Positions 17,755 through 26,863 of a stretch of 64,000 nt of DNA are shown here, piece after piece (the stretch's first letter is position 1; the number at the start of each line of letters is the position of its first letter). Location of the stretch: contig NZ_MHXN01000042.1 in NCBI RefSeq assembly GCF_001824475.1, positions 99,219-163,218 of the forward strand, written 5' to 3'. Origin of the DNA: Phenylobacterium sp. RIFCSPHIGHO2_01_FULL_69_31 (GTDB taxonomy: Bacteria > Pseudomonadota > Alphaproteobacteria > Caulobacterales > Caulobacteraceae). A program made the position numbers and the translations under genes. The notes under the pieces were generated by a model. It was not told the origin of the DNA. It ran no database searches and worked only from the letters and a program-made list of their open reading frames with translations.

Positions 17755-18585
17755 ATGACCATTGCGCAGATCACCGATCTGCACGTCACGACCGAGAAGG
17801 ATCCGCTGAATCAACGGCGGAACGAGGAACGTCTGCGTCAGGTGATGCAGGCGATCCACGGCCTGCGCCCGCGCCCCGTCGCCATCATCGCCAGCGGCGA
17901 CCTCGTCGACCGGGGTGAGCGCGAGGAATACGTCGAGCTCAAGCGGCTGATGGCCGAGAGCGAGATCCCGATCTTCTACGCCATGGGCAACCACGACAGC
18001 CGCGAGGGCTTCCTGGCCGAGTTCAGCGGCCCCGGCGCCGAGACCGACGAGAACGGCTTCGTCCAGTACACGGTCGACTTCGGCGAGATGCGGATGGTCG
18101 TCTGCGACACCCTGGATGGCCCCAACGACGGCGAGTACGACGAGGCGCGCGCCGCGTGGCTGGCCCGCACCTTGGATGAGGCGCCCGATCGCCCGACCGC
18201 CGTCGTGCTGCATCACCCGCCCATCCCCAGCGGGATCCGCTGGATGGACCCCGACCCCAATTCGCCCTGGCTGGGCCGGCTCGAACAGGTGCTCACCGGC
18301 CGCAAGCAGGTGAAGGTGCTGATGTGCGGCCACATCCACCGCGCCTTCAACGGCGTCTTCGCCGGCCACGTGGTGTCGGCCGCCCCGGCTACCTCGATCC
18401 AGCTCACCCTCGACCTCACCGAGGTCGACATGCATGTGCCGGACGGCCGCGAGATCCTGGTGGAAGAGCCGCCGGGCTACGCGCTCCTGATGTCCGAGGG
18501 CGGCAATCTCACCACCCACATGTGCCTGGCCGGCGATTACGCCCCGGCCGTGACCTACAACTTCCCCTTCCGAAAGCTGGCCTGA
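17755..18585 (+). CDS. CpdA-like cyclic-nucleotide phosphodiesterase
   Basis: This 276-residue metallophosphoesterase shows the class III phosphodiesterase motif set: ITDLHV, GDLVDRG, MGNHDSR, LHHPP and CGHIHR. The set is typical of bacterial 3',5'-cAMP phosphodiesterases (CpdA) and of related phospholipase-like proteins. The start at 17755 is preceded by GGGGAGG; an upstream in-frame ATG at 17725 gives an implausible leader. A nucleotide cyclase gene starts 3 bases after its stop, which strongly favours a cyclic nucleotide as substrate. The pair could control the cNMP-binding flavoprotein at 7786. Confidence 0.85.
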   Translation: MTIAQITDLHVTTEKDPLNQRRNEERLRQVMQAIHGLRPRPVAIIASGDLVDRGEREEYVELKRLMAESEIPIFYAMGNHDSREGFLAEFSGPGAETDENGFVQYTVDFGEMRMVVCDTLDGPNDGEYDEARAAWLARTLDEAPDRPTAVVLHHPPIPSGIRWMDPDPNSPWLGRLEQVLTGRKQVKVLMCGHIHRAFNGVFAGHVVSAAPATSIQLTLDLTEVDMHVPDGREILVEEPPGYALLMSEGGNLTTHMCLAGDYAPAVTYNFPFRKLA

Positions 18586-18588
18586 GCC

Positions 18589-20451
18589 ATGCCGCCGGGG
18601 GCTGTGCGCAAGGGCGTCGTGGGCCGCACCCTGGCCCTTCTTTCCCGGCTGCGAGCCAAGGGCGGCAAGAAGTTCGCCGATTTCCTGGTGACCCTCGTGG
18701 TCGCGGCGGTGGCGGCCGGCGCAGCCCTCTGGCTCAGCACCACCCTGCCCCTCCGTTTCGTGGAAAACCTCACCTACGATTTCCGGCTGGCCTGGGGTGC
18801 CCCGCCGCCGCAGCGCGAATTCGTCATCGTCAAGATGGACGACGCCGCGACCGAGGCCATGAGCGAGGCCTCGGAGTGCCATTGCCTCGCGCCCATCGAC
18901 AAGGCCTGGCTGGGCGACCTCATCGCCAGCCTGGACTCCAAGGGCGTGAAGGCCATCGCCGTCGACTATCTGCTCGACACCTGGTCCTCGCCCGAGGAGT
19001 TCCAGGACTTCGAGCGGCGGATCGCCGGCGTGAAGGCCCCGCTGATCGCCGTCGTCGATCCCGCGCGCACGCCGGGCGTGGACTTCCCGGTCTCCAAGAA
19101 GGTGCTCTACTCCGACGCCCGGGCCTTGATGCACATCGACTTCGACGACGTCATCCGGCGCTACGACCCGCGGCCCAGCCAGTATCCGGCCTTCGCCACC
19201 CGGGTCGCCATGTCCGTCTCGGACAAGACCTGGCCGACGACGCCCTTCGACATCCGCTACCGCCAACCTGACCCGGAGGTGGCGGCCGAGAACGCGGGCG
19301 CCATCGGCCCCTCCTATTCCGCGGCCTTCGTGCCCGTGCTCCCCGACGCCCTGCTCAAGGACAAGATCGCCTTCATCGGCAGCGTCACCCGGGCCGCCAC
19401 CGAGGATTCGAGCACGCCCAAGGAGGACATGCACACCACGCCCTTACGCTTCCGCCAGGGGCACACCCAGGGCACCCCGGGGGTCGAGGTCCACGTCCAT
19501 GCCCTGTCGCAGATGCTGGCCGGCGACCGCATCATCCGGCCCGGCGCGGTGTGGGACGCCCTCATGACCGTCGTGGCGGCCTTGGCGGGCGCCCTGCTCG
19601 GCCGGTCCACCCAGCGCTGGTGGATCTCCGTGGGGATCGTGCTGTTGGGCGCCGCCACCCTGCTGGTCAGCGCCTTCGTCTTCTACGAGCGCCTGGCCCT
19701 GATGGTGCCGATGACCAGCCCGCTGCTGGGCTTCGCCTTCGGCTTCTTCATCCTCAGCCGTCTCGCCGCGGCCGAGCTGCAGAACCAGCGGGCGTTCTAC
19801 TCCTCGACGCTGGAGCGCTATCTCGCCCCGCAGGTGATCGACCGCATGGTCGACGGCCGCGAGGAGGTGAAGATCGGCGCCGAGGAGCGCGAGATCACCG
19901 TGATGATCTCGGACCTGGAGAACTTCTCCACCCTCGTGGCCACCCTGCCCCTCGACACCTTCTCCGAGGTGATCAACGAGTACTTCGACGGCGTCATCGA
20001 CATCCTGTGGAAGCACGAGGCGATGATCGACAAGATGACCGGCGACGGGATCATCGCGATCTTCGGGGCGCCCGTGGCCTCCAACGACCACGCCGACCGC
20101 GCCATCGCCTGCGCCCGGGAGATCGACCTCTACGCCCTGGAGATCCGCGAGCGGATGATCGCCCGCGGCATCAAGTTCGGCTACACGCGCATGGGCCTGT
20201 CGTCGGGCATCGGCCTCGTCGGCAACTTCGGCGGCGAACGCCGCTTCAACTACACCGCCTACGGCGAGGTGGTGGTCATCGCCGCCCGCCTCGAGGCCGC
20301 CAACAAGACCTTCGGCACCCGCATCCTCTTCAGCGCCGACACCCTGAAGCTGGCCCGCAAAGACGTGCCCATCGAAGCCGTCGGCGAGATCGACCTCAAG
20401 GGCGTCCCGGTGCCGATCCCCGCCTACACGACCCGGATCGAGGCGGCCTGA
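18589..20451 (+). CDS. CHASE2-domain class III nucleotide cyclase
   Basis: This 620-residue membrane protein has an N-terminal helix (about 31-50), an extracytoplasmic CHASE2 sensor (about 55-315), three closely spaced helices (about 322-392) and a class III cyclase domain (about 435-615). Metal-binding Asp442 (ISDLENF) and Asp486 (MTGDG), Lys482 and Arg567 are present. The position normally held by the transition-state Asn (NxxxR pattern) is Val563, and the adjacent base-specifying acidic position is Glu560. Activity or base preference may therefore be altered. Translationally close to the phosphodiesterase upstream, it completes a cyclic-nucleotide pair. Confidence 0.88.
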   Translation: MPPGAVRKGVVGRTLALLSRLRAKGGKKFADFLVTLVVAAVAAGAALWLSTTLPLRFVENLTYDFRLAWGAPPPQREFVIVKMDDAATEAMSEASECHCLAPIDKAWLGDLIASLDSKGVKAIAVDYLLDTWSSPEEFQDFERRIAGVKAPLIAVVDPARTPGVDFPVSKKVLYSDARALMHIDFDDVIRRYDPRPSQYPAFATRVAMSVSDKTWPTTPFDIRYRQPDPEVAAENAGAIGPSYSAAFVPVLPDALLKDKIAFIGSVTRAATEDSSTPKEDMHTTPLRFRQGHTQGTPGVEVHVHALSQMLAGDRIIRPGAVWDALMTVVAALAGALLGRSTQRWWISVGIVLLGAATLLVSAFVFYERLALMVPMTSPLLGFAFGFFILSRLAAAELQNQRAFYSSTLERYLAPQVIDRMVDGREEVKIGAEEREITVMISDLENFSTLVATLPLDTFSEVINEYFDGVIDILWKHEAMIDKMTGDGIIAIFGAPVASNDHADRAIACAREIDLYALEIRERMIARGIKFGYTRMGLSSGIGLVGNFGGERRFNYTAYGEVVVIAARLEAANKTFGTRILFSADTLKLARKDVPIEAVGEIDLKGVPVPIPAYTTRIEAA

Positions 20452-20523
20452 CGCAAGACCCCGCCGTAGTGGTGGTGCGCGCTCGATCTCAGTCAGGGGG
20501 GGACACTCACGCCCTCCCCCTTT

Positions 20524-20572
20524 CGTCAGCCCGGGCGGAGCGCTCGCCAGAGCGCGCAGACCCGGGACCCAG
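20524..20572 (-). repeat. Intergenic palindromic repeat, copy 1
   Basis: On the minus strand it reads CTGGGTCCCGGG... ending GGGCTGACG, with an internal hairpin GCGCTC-TGGC-GAGCGC. It matches copy 2 at 45 of 49 positions in inverted orientation. Confidence 0.7.
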
Positions 20573-20640
20573 CCACACCGCCGCCGACGCTCGCCTGAGG
20601 GCGCTGCAGCCACGACAGCGGTCCTTCCGGCTCCTAGAAC

Positions 20641-20760
20641 TAGGGGCCGGATAGATCGCGCCATTCAGGATTCTTGGCCTCGATCAGCTGCAGCTTCCAG
20701 TCTCACCGCCAGCGCCTTTCGCGCCGTGCCCGACCATCAACGAAAGCTAAGCCGTGACGC
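20641..20760 (-). pseudogene. C-terminal remnant of a GIY-YIG endonuclease
   Basis: Read on the minus strand, the frame ending at 20641 gives DWKLQLIEAKNPEWRDL before a stop, the typical C-terminal signature of small GIY-YIG nucleases. Just upstream in the same frame is ERRWR followed by an in-frame TGA, where the family normally has an Arg codon. This is consistent with a CGA to TGA nonsense change. No N-terminal GIY-YIG core can be found; the second repeat copy occupies that side. It is a broken gene fragment. Confidence 0.6.
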
Positions 20761-20803
20761 GGATTACGTCATTCATCGTGGCGCAGCTTCTAGGTGGCGT
20801 CTG

Positions 20804-20852
20804 CTGGGTCTCGGGTCTCCGCGCTCTGGCGAGCGCTACGCCCGGGATGACG
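20804..20852 (+). repeat. Intergenic palindromic repeat, copy 2
   Basis: It reads CTGGGTCTCGGG... ending GGGATGACG, with the same internal GCGCTC-TGGC-GAGCGC hairpin as copy 1 and opposite orientation. It lies about 100 bp before the 3' end of the convergent decahaem gene. Confidence 0.7.
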
Positions 20853-20950
20853 ACTGGGGTGGAGCAAATGATTCTAGCCCAACCGTCGCGGAGGTTGGCG
20901 GCCTCTGCTTTCGGCGTCAGGCCGGATGGCTTCTCGATCGCTGCGGGTCC

Positions 20951-23900
20951 CTACCGATCCGCCTGGCCCGTCGTCCGCGGACCCAGCCAGCCGGCCATGT
21001 CGACCTCGTCGCTCACGCGGTACGGGCGGCCCCACTGGTCGGTGAAAAAGCGTTCCATCTCGGGCCGGGTGAATGGCCGCGAGCCCAGGCGGCCGAAGAT
21101 GGCCATCTGGCCGCCGGTCTCGTCCACGGCCCGGTCGCGATCCAGGCCCTTGGACAGCGCCAGCGCCGGCGACGGCGTGCGGGCCCAGGCGATCAGTTCG
21201 GGCTTCGGCGGCGGCGAGAAGCCGTAGAAGTTGGGTTGGCTGGAGGGGCTGATCAGTTGCAGCACCTTCACCCCGTTCCGCCCGTCGGCGACATAGGCGA
21301 ACAGGGAGGCGTTGGTCGAGGCGACCACCACGTCCTCGGCGTCGTTCAGCGCACCGCCCGCATCGAACTTCTGGTAGAGGCGCGGCCGCTCGGGATTCTT
21401 CACATCGACGATGACCAGGCCGTCCTTTTTGGCCGCCACATAGGCGAAGGTGCGGGCCACATAGACGCGGCGAGCGTCCACCAGCGGCACGGTCGCGCCC
21501 TCCACGAGCTTCGGCTGGTCGAGCTTGGTGACGTCAAGGACCTCCAGGCCCCGGGCCGTGGTGACCCAGAGGTAGCGGAACTGCAGCGCCGACCCGCGCA
21601 CGTCCGGCAGGGACACGGTGGTCACGTGCCGCGGCTTCAGCGGATCGTTCAGGTCCACGACCACCAGGCCGGCGTCGGCGGCGATATAGGCATAGTGGCC
21701 GCCCAGGGTGATGTGGCGGGCGCCCTTCAGCACCCCACCGGCGTTCCAGGTCGCCGCCCGCTTCAGCTTGTTGTTGCGCGGCTCACCGTCGGCCAGGGTG
21801 TTCACGTTGACGAGGATCAGCCCCTCCTCGCTGTCGGTCACGACGGCGTAGGAATAGAGCGGGTGGAACGTCTGCTCCTGGTTGGCCTGAAGCAGGCTGA
21901 CGTCGGCGCCCGTGACGGCGTCCTTGACCATCATCTTCTGCATCGCCTCGTTCCGCAGCGGGGCGATGTTCTGGTTGGTGGGCAGGGCCATGCAGGTGGC
22001 GTTCTTCGACGGCACGTGGGTGTTGTGGCCCAGAGGCGAGAACGGCGCCGAGACGACCCGCTGGGAGACGCCCTTGTTGGCCACGCTGGCGGCGTCGAAC
22101 ACCCGGAAGCCGCCCTTCCCTTCGGCCACGAACATGTACTCGCCGCGCAGCTGCAGGCAGCGGGCCGCCCCGTCGGTCTTGGAGACGAAGTTCGAGATCT
22201 CCTCGGCGCTGTCCTCCTCGCCGCCCGAGACGCCCTTCACGAAGGGCTTGCCGCGCACCCAGTTCTTCAGCTCGCGCTTATTCTGGTCCACGTGCAGCTT
22301 GTAGAAGTCGGGATAGGCGTACCGGTGCAGGTACGAGCCGAACACCGCCTGCGGCTCGCTCCATTCGGAGACGCGCACCGCCTCGATGCCGTCCTCCAGG
22401 CCGACCCAGGCGTTCAGGCCCACGAAGTTCACGAAGTTGGTCCCCAGCAGCAGGAGCTGGGCCATGATCGCGTTGTTGTCGTTGGCCGCGCTCACGTGGC
22501 AGTCCGAGCAGGTCTTGGTCTCGGTCGTCCGCACCGTGTGCGGGAAGTGCGGCGCGAAGGCCTGGCTGGAAAAGCCCGAGGCGGCGATCGGCGGCTGCTG
22601 CACGTAGATCCGCTCGCGGTTCACGTTGGTCGAGGACAGCACCAGGGCCGAGGACGAACGCACCGGGGCGATGGTCGAGCCCTTGGTCGTGGAGTGGACC
22701 CCCAACTGGTACATGTCGTCCCGGGCGACCTGGGGATTGTAGGTCGCGTAGTTCCGGGTCTCCTCGCCCTCGTACTTGTGGGTCGTGGTCTTCCAGTTCG
22801 CCTCGATGGGCAGGTGGCAGCCCGCGCACGCCGTGGTCCACGAGGTGTGGCAGGCGAAGCATTCCATCTCGTCGTCGTTGTGGGCCCGGTTCGCCGGATC
22901 GACGCCCGGTCCCCACGTGAACGGCCGGCCATCCTTGCTGATTTTGCCCATCAGCTTGGCGCGCGCCGACTTGGCGTTGAAGTCGGGCGAGGTGCGGTCG
23001 ACCGTGTCCTTGGTCAGCTTCACCCGCCATTCCAGCTTCGGATCCAGCAGCGAGCGCTGGATCAGGACCTGGCGACCGTCGCGCTCCACCCACTCGAATC
23101 GGCGCTGGCCGTCCGGGTTGCGCAGCAGGGACAGGTCGTTGCCTTTCGGATCGGCGGCCGGGCCCGAGGTGCGCAGGGTCGGATAGGCCGACGAGGTGCC
23201 GTGGCAGTCCTTGCAGCGGATCTCCACCGCATTGGCCACCTCGCCCATGATCAGCCCCGAGCCGTGGCTGTCCTGGCTGAAGTGGCAGTCGGCGCACTGC
23301 ATGCCCTTCTCGGCATGGATGTCCATCATGTGGACCGCCTTGCCCGGCGCGTTCTCGCCCACGGGCGTGAACTCAGGGGCGCCGGCCTTGTGGAACTTCT
23401 CCGGATCGTCGTTGGCGATGACCGCGCCGTCCTTGTCCAGCAACTCGCCGTCGCGGTTGCGCTTGAACACAGCGCGGAAGTTCCAGCCGTGGCCATGGTA
23501 GTCGGCGAACTGGGTGTCCTTGAGCTTCTTGTTGAGGCCGAAGACGTTGCGCAGGAAGTCGAGGTCTGCCCACTTGCCCCGTGGCGCCGCGCCCTCGGGA
23601 TTGCGGTTCAGGACCTTTCGCATCTCTTCCGAGGTCGGGTACTTCTGCCGCTCCGGCCACATGAACGGCGCGTCGGCCTCGTAGTCCCACATCGTGTAGC
23701 CGAGGTAGGTGTTCACGAACATGTTCGGCTGGTGCATGTGGCAGTTCATGCACTGGGCCGTGGGGATCGCGCGCGTGAACGCGTGCTTGATCGGGTGTCC
23801 CGGCTCGTCCTTCGGGATCGTCGGATCCGCCTGCGCGCTCTGGCCGTCGCGTCCGAACTGGGCCCAGGTCGAACTCGCGTGCGGCTGGCGGTTGTTGGCG

Positions 23901-24925
23901 TAGACCACGTGGCACGAGGCGCAGCCCGACGAGCGGTAGTCGCCCGGCTGGTCGTTGGTCCCCAGGAACCAGGTGAAGGGGTCGTTCAGGCGCGTCTTGT
24001 GGATGTTGAGCAGCGGGATCGCCGCGCGAAGCCCGGTGCCGGGCCCGCGGTTCGACTGACGGATGTCCGGCCGCCCAGGCTCCTCCAGGCGTTGGATCTG
24101 GCCGTTGGCGTTGGGCAGGCCCACCTCGGCGAACTGGCTGTTGATGTTGCGGCCGCCGCGCTCGAACACACGGAAAATGTCCCCAGGCGGCGTCACCTGC
24201 CAGGTGGGCGCCGGATAGAGGGTCGGCAGCGCGCCGCGCTTGGCTTGTTCCGGCGTCACCGTGCCAGGCGGGTTTCCGGGCGACAGCAGCCGGGCCGGCT
24301 CGCCGTGAGCCGTGTAGGCCTCCCCCAGGACGTAGTTCTTAAACGGCAGGATCCCGTTGTTGTAAGACGCGCCGCCGAAGAACATGGCGCCCGTCGCCAT
24401 CAGCGATCGCTCCGCCTTCTCGATCAGCTCCATGTGGCAGGCGCCGCAGGCCTGGCGCGCCACCCGGTAGTCCGAGGGGTTCACGAAGCGGATGTACTCC
24501 GGCTCCTCCTTGTTCAGGAGCGTGTAGCTCTGCTTGGGATTGGCCGAGCTGGGATAGTGCCAGGTCTTCGGATAGCGCGGCAGCACGTGGGCCCGGTCGC
24601 GCAGGGCGACGTACTGGGGCGCCGTCTTCGCCAGGCCGGCGGGCGCGATCACGCCGGCGTCGCCGCCGTGGCAGGACGCGCAGCCCAGCTTCACCGCCTG
24701 GGACATGTGCATCGTCTTGGCGTCGCTGTCGGTGTGGCAGGAGACGCAGCCGGCGCTGTCGCGATCGACCTCGGCGTCCGTCATGCCCAGCTTGGCTGGC
24801 GCGGCGGCGACGTACTTGCGGGCCACCGGCTTCTCGGCCTCGCTGGCCTTCAGGGACAGGGGCGCGAGCAGAGTCGCTGCGATCAGCGCTCCCGTCCTCA
24901 GCCAGTTTGTCCCGAATTTCAGCAT
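20951..24925 (-). CDS. Decahaem c-type cytochrome with C-terminal LVIVD-repeat propeller
   Basis: A 1324-residue exported protein with a Sec signal peptide ending near LSLKASEAE. Ten CXXCH motifs start at about residues 60, 82, 160, 335, 392, 544, 571, 689, 700 and 806. After these, residues about 900-1240 carry LVIVD-type beta-propeller repeats (for example GLVVVDLNDPLKP, GLEVLDVTKLDQP and GLVIVDVKNPERP). Spacing between haem motifs is wide and the cytochrome part contains much non-haem sequence. It is the last gene of a minus-strand operon after an outer-membrane barrel (7-base gap). Inference: a large periplasmic or surface electron carrier whose propeller docks a partner or substrate. I do not recognise a named family. 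Confidence 0.85.
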   Translation of the reverse strand: MLKFGTNWLRTGALIAATLLAPLSLKASEAEKPVARKYVAAAPAKLGMTDAEVDRDSAGCVSCHTDSDAKTMHMSQAVKLGCASCHGGDAGVIAPAGLAKTAPQYVALRDRAHVLPRYPKTWHYPSSANPKQSYTLLNKEEPEYIRFVNPSDYRVARQACGACHMELIEKAERSLMATGAMFFGGASYNNGILPFKNYVLGEAYTAHGEPARLLSPGNPPGTVTPEQAKRGALPTLYPAPTWQVTPPGDIFRVFERGGRNINSQFAEVGLPNANGQIQRLEEPGRPDIRQSNRGPGTGLRAAIPLLNIHKTRLNDPFTWFLGTNDQPGDYRSSGCASCHVVYANNRQPHASSTWAQFGRDGQSAQADPTIPKDEPGHPIKHAFTRAIPTAQCMNCHMHQPNMFVNTYLGYTMWDYEADAPFMWPERQKYPTSEEMRKVLNRNPEGAAPRGKWADLDFLRNVFGLNKKLKDTQFADYHGHGWNFRAVFKRNRDGELLDKDGAVIANDDPEKFHKAGAPEFTPVGENAPGKAVHMMDIHAEKGMQCADCHFSQDSHGSGLIMGEVANAVEIRCKDCHGTSSAYPTLRTSGPAADPKGNDLSLLRNPDGQRRFEWVERDGRQVLIQRSLLDPKLEWRVKLTKDTVDRTSPDFNAKSARAKLMGKISKDGRPFTWGPGVDPANRAHNDDEMECFACHTSWTTACAGCHLPIEANWKTTTHKYEGEETRNYATYNPQVARDDMYQLGVHSTTKGSTIAPVRSSSALVLSSTNVNRERIYVQQPPIAASGFSSQAFAPHFPHTVRTTETKTCSDCHVSAANDNNAIMAQLLLLGTNFVNFVGLNAWVGLEDGIEAVRVSEWSEPQAVFGSYLHRYAYPDFYKLHVDQNKRELKNWVRGKPFVKGVSGGEEDSAEEISNFVSKTDGAARCLQLRGEYMFVAEGKGGFRVFDAASVANKGVSQRVVSAPFSPLGHNTHVPSKNATCMALPTNQNIAPLRNEAMQKMMVKDAVTGADVSLLQANQEQTFHPLYSYAVVTDSEEGLILVNVNTLADGEPRNNKLKRAATWNAGGVLKGARHITLGGHYAYIAADAGLVVVDLNDPLKPRHVTTVSLPDVRGSALQFRYLWVTTARGLEVLDVTKLDQPKLVEGATVPLVDARRVYVARTFAYVAAKKDGLVIVDVKNPERPRLYQKFDAGGALNDAEDVVVASTNASLFAYVADGRNGVKVLQLISPSSQPNFYGFSPPPKPELIAWARTPSPALALSKGLDRDRAVDETGGQMAIFGRLGSRPFTRPEMERFFTDQWGRPYRVSDEVDMAGWLGPRTTGQADR

Positions 24926-24932
24926 CTTGCCC

Positions 24933-26861
24933 CTAGAAGGTGAGAACGGCGTTCAAGAGGATCGAATAGTAGCGCTTATCACGATCCCGGTTTTCGAACA
25001 GGTCGTTGAAGCCCTTGCCCGGGTCGAAGGCCGCGGCCGAGGCCCGGAAGACCAGGTTCTGGCTCATGTGCGGCCGCCAGATCGTGGAGACCGAAGCGTC
25101 CCAGCCCAGCGACTTCGGGATCGAGCCTTCCTGCCGCAGCGCCTGCAGCACCGCTGTGTTTGAGAACGAGATGTGGTTGAGGTTGGCCGACACCCGCAGC
25201 TCGGGCGTCACGTCGAAGTCCGCGCCGCCGCCTAAGAGGACCGTGCCCGGATTGTTGAAGTTGGACTGCCCCTCCTCCTTGGACGAGCGCAGGCTGTTCA
25301 GCACGCCGTTGCGGCCGTTGACGCTGATCACCCGCCCGCCGCCCGCGAAGGGGATGGTCTGGCGAATCCAATAGCTGGTGTCTGATCCCGCGAACTGCGG
25401 GTTCTCGAATATGGCGTCGAACCCCGTTTCCTTGTTGTCATACGGGTCCTTGTCGCCGGATGCGTAAAGGCCCTGCAGGCGCAGCCGCACCCAGCTGAAG
25501 TCGATCGAAGGCTCGGCGGCCACGAAGTAGCTGCGGATCTTCGCCTTGCGATCCGTCAGGATGCTGTTTCGGTTCTCGCCGAACGCATAGAAGGCCGAGG
25601 CGGTCAGGTTGATCCGCCCGATGCGGCCGTCGGCGTTGTAGCCCAGGTAGGTCACGTCGTAGTCGCGGCCGCGCAGGCTGCCCAGCAGGGCGGGCCGCTG
25701 GGGAAACCCGTTCTTGTCGACGTAGATCTCGTCGCCTTCGCGGTTGCGGTTGTGCGCCACCATCACCTGCGAAGTGAGGCCCGGGAACGGCAGGTCCTGG
25801 CGATAGAGCGAGCCGATGAAGACGTAGTCGTCGCGCAGGTCCTGGGTGACGTCGTTGAGGCCCGAGTTGGTGTCCTTCTCGATCCGCCAGAAGGCCGCCA
25901 GGTTGTACTGGAACCGGTTGTTGTCGCGGTTGCCGAACAGGCGAACGCCCAGCTGGTTGTCCTGGAACAGGAAGCCGCGGAATTCGGACGAGAACGGCTG
26001 GATCCCGACCCGCAGGCTGTCGAAGTCGTAGCGGTCCGAGACGTTGCGCAGGTGATAGTCGACGAACAGTTCCTGGACGCCCAGGAACGAGTCGTTCCGG
26101 TGGCTCTTGCGGCTGGGCTCGACGAAGAGGACGCGCCTCTCGGGCACATCGACGTAATTGTGCTGGAAGGCCAGGGCGACCCGGAATTCCAGGTCCGGCG
26201 GCTTGTACGCGGTGGAACCCTTGATCAACGCGGCGCTCGCGATGAACGTCTGCGCCATCACCAGACTGGTGTTGTTGCCGAAGACGTCCAGGCTGCCCGG
26301 CCGGCTGGTGGTCTGCACCCCCACCGGGATCGGGAAGCTGCGCGGCTCCACCACGGTGTCGGAGATGCCGCTCAACGCGACGAACCAGTCGTGCGTCCCC
26401 TTGATGGGGATGTCGCCCTTCAGGAAGTTCTGGTTGTACGGGTCGAACCAGCGCGGCTTGGTGACCCCCAATGCGCCGGCAAGCCGCCACCGGTCTGGGA
26501 TCGGGACCTCGTCCTTCGGAAAGGCTTCAGGCGGCGGCGCGCGCACCGCGCCCGGATTGTCCTGGACCACCGGCGGCGGCAGGTCCTTCTGCCGCCCGGG
26601 CACGCGCCGGCCCTCCAGGATGTCGTCGATCGTCGGCGCAGGTTCGCCGTCTGCGGGCGGCGGCTCCGGCTGAGCGACCGTGGCCGGCTCCTGCGCCGCC
26701 GCGTCGCTTGCGGAACCGGGGGCCGGCGCCGCGCCAGAGTCGACGACCCGGCCGTCCAGGATGTCTTCGATGGTCAGTGAGCCGCCACGCTCCGGCGCAG
26801 CCTGCGCCTGCCCGGCAAGGGCGGCGAAGGCGGTCAGAGCAAGAAGGGAGCCCGCGCGCAT
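24933..26861 (-). CDS. Putative outer-membrane beta-barrel of the cytochrome operon
   Basis: 642 residues with a signal peptide (cleavage near AQAAPERG), a Pro/Ala-rich periplasmic N-terminal extension and a long stretch of alternating amphipathic strands ending in AVLTF. A C-terminal Phe is typical of outer-membrane barrels. The N-terminal extension carries a duplicated short motif, TIEDILDGR near residue 30 and TIDDILEGR near residue 77. No cysteines of an MtrB-like CXXC were seen. The start 2 bases after the HbpS-like gene stop, and the decahaem gene 7 bases downstream, imply one transcript. Likely role: the barrel through which, or on which, the multihaem cytochromes assemble. Confidence 0.7.
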   Translation of the reverse strand: MRAGSLLALTAFAALAGQAQAAPERGGSLTIEDILDGRVVDSGAAPAPGSASDAAAQEPATVAQPEPPPADGEPAPTIDDILEGRRVPGRQKDLPPPVVQDNPGAVRAPPPEAFPKDEVPIPDRWRLAGALGVTKPRWFDPYNQNFLKGDIPIKGTHDWFVALSGISDTVVEPRSFPIPVGVQTTSRPGSLDVFGNNTSLVMAQTFIASAALIKGSTAYKPPDLEFRVALAFQHNYVDVPERRVLFVEPSRKSHRNDSFLGVQELFVDYHLRNVSDRYDFDSLRVGIQPFSSEFRGFLFQDNQLGVRLFGNRDNNRFQYNLAAFWRIEKDTNSGLNDVTQDLRDDYVFIGSLYRQDLPFPGLTSQVMVAHNRNREGDEIYVDKNGFPQRPALLGSLRGRDYDVTYLGYNADGRIGRINLTASAFYAFGENRNSILTDRKAKIRSYFVAAEPSIDFSWVRLRLQGLYASGDKDPYDNKETGFDAIFENPQFAGSDTSYWIRQTIPFAGGGRVISVNGRNGVLNSLRSSKEEGQSNFNNPGTVLLGGGADFDVTPELRVSANLNHISFSNTAVLQALRQEGSIPKSLGWDASVSTIWRPHMSQNLVFRASAAAFDPGKGFNDLFENRDRDKRYYSILLNAVLTF

Positions 26862-26863
26862 GC

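Larger units (their letters stand above)
20524..20852. mobile_element. Small inverted-repeat-bounded element with GIY-YIG remnant
   Basis: Two 49-bp copies of one repeat lie in opposite orientation at 20524-20572 and 20804-20852, identical at 45 of 49 positions; the outer ends read CGTCA and TGACG. Between them, on the minus strand, is the tail of a GIY-YIG endonuclease. This fills most of the 499-bp gene-free interval between the cyclase and the decahaem gene (20452-20950); the rest of the interval shows no gene. A short palindrome CCTAG-AA-CTAGG sits at 20633-20644. The element looks like a decayed REP-type unit associated with a GIY-YIG nuclease. Confidence 0.6.

Noticed and set aside
20726..24943. 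A very long plus-strand open frame (over 1400 codons) opposite the decahaem gene
   Set aside because: It is antisense to a protein with ten CXXCH motifs and LVIVD repeats, and is rich in Arg, His, Val and Gly as expected from GC-rich complementary frames. The minus-strand gene is clearly real.
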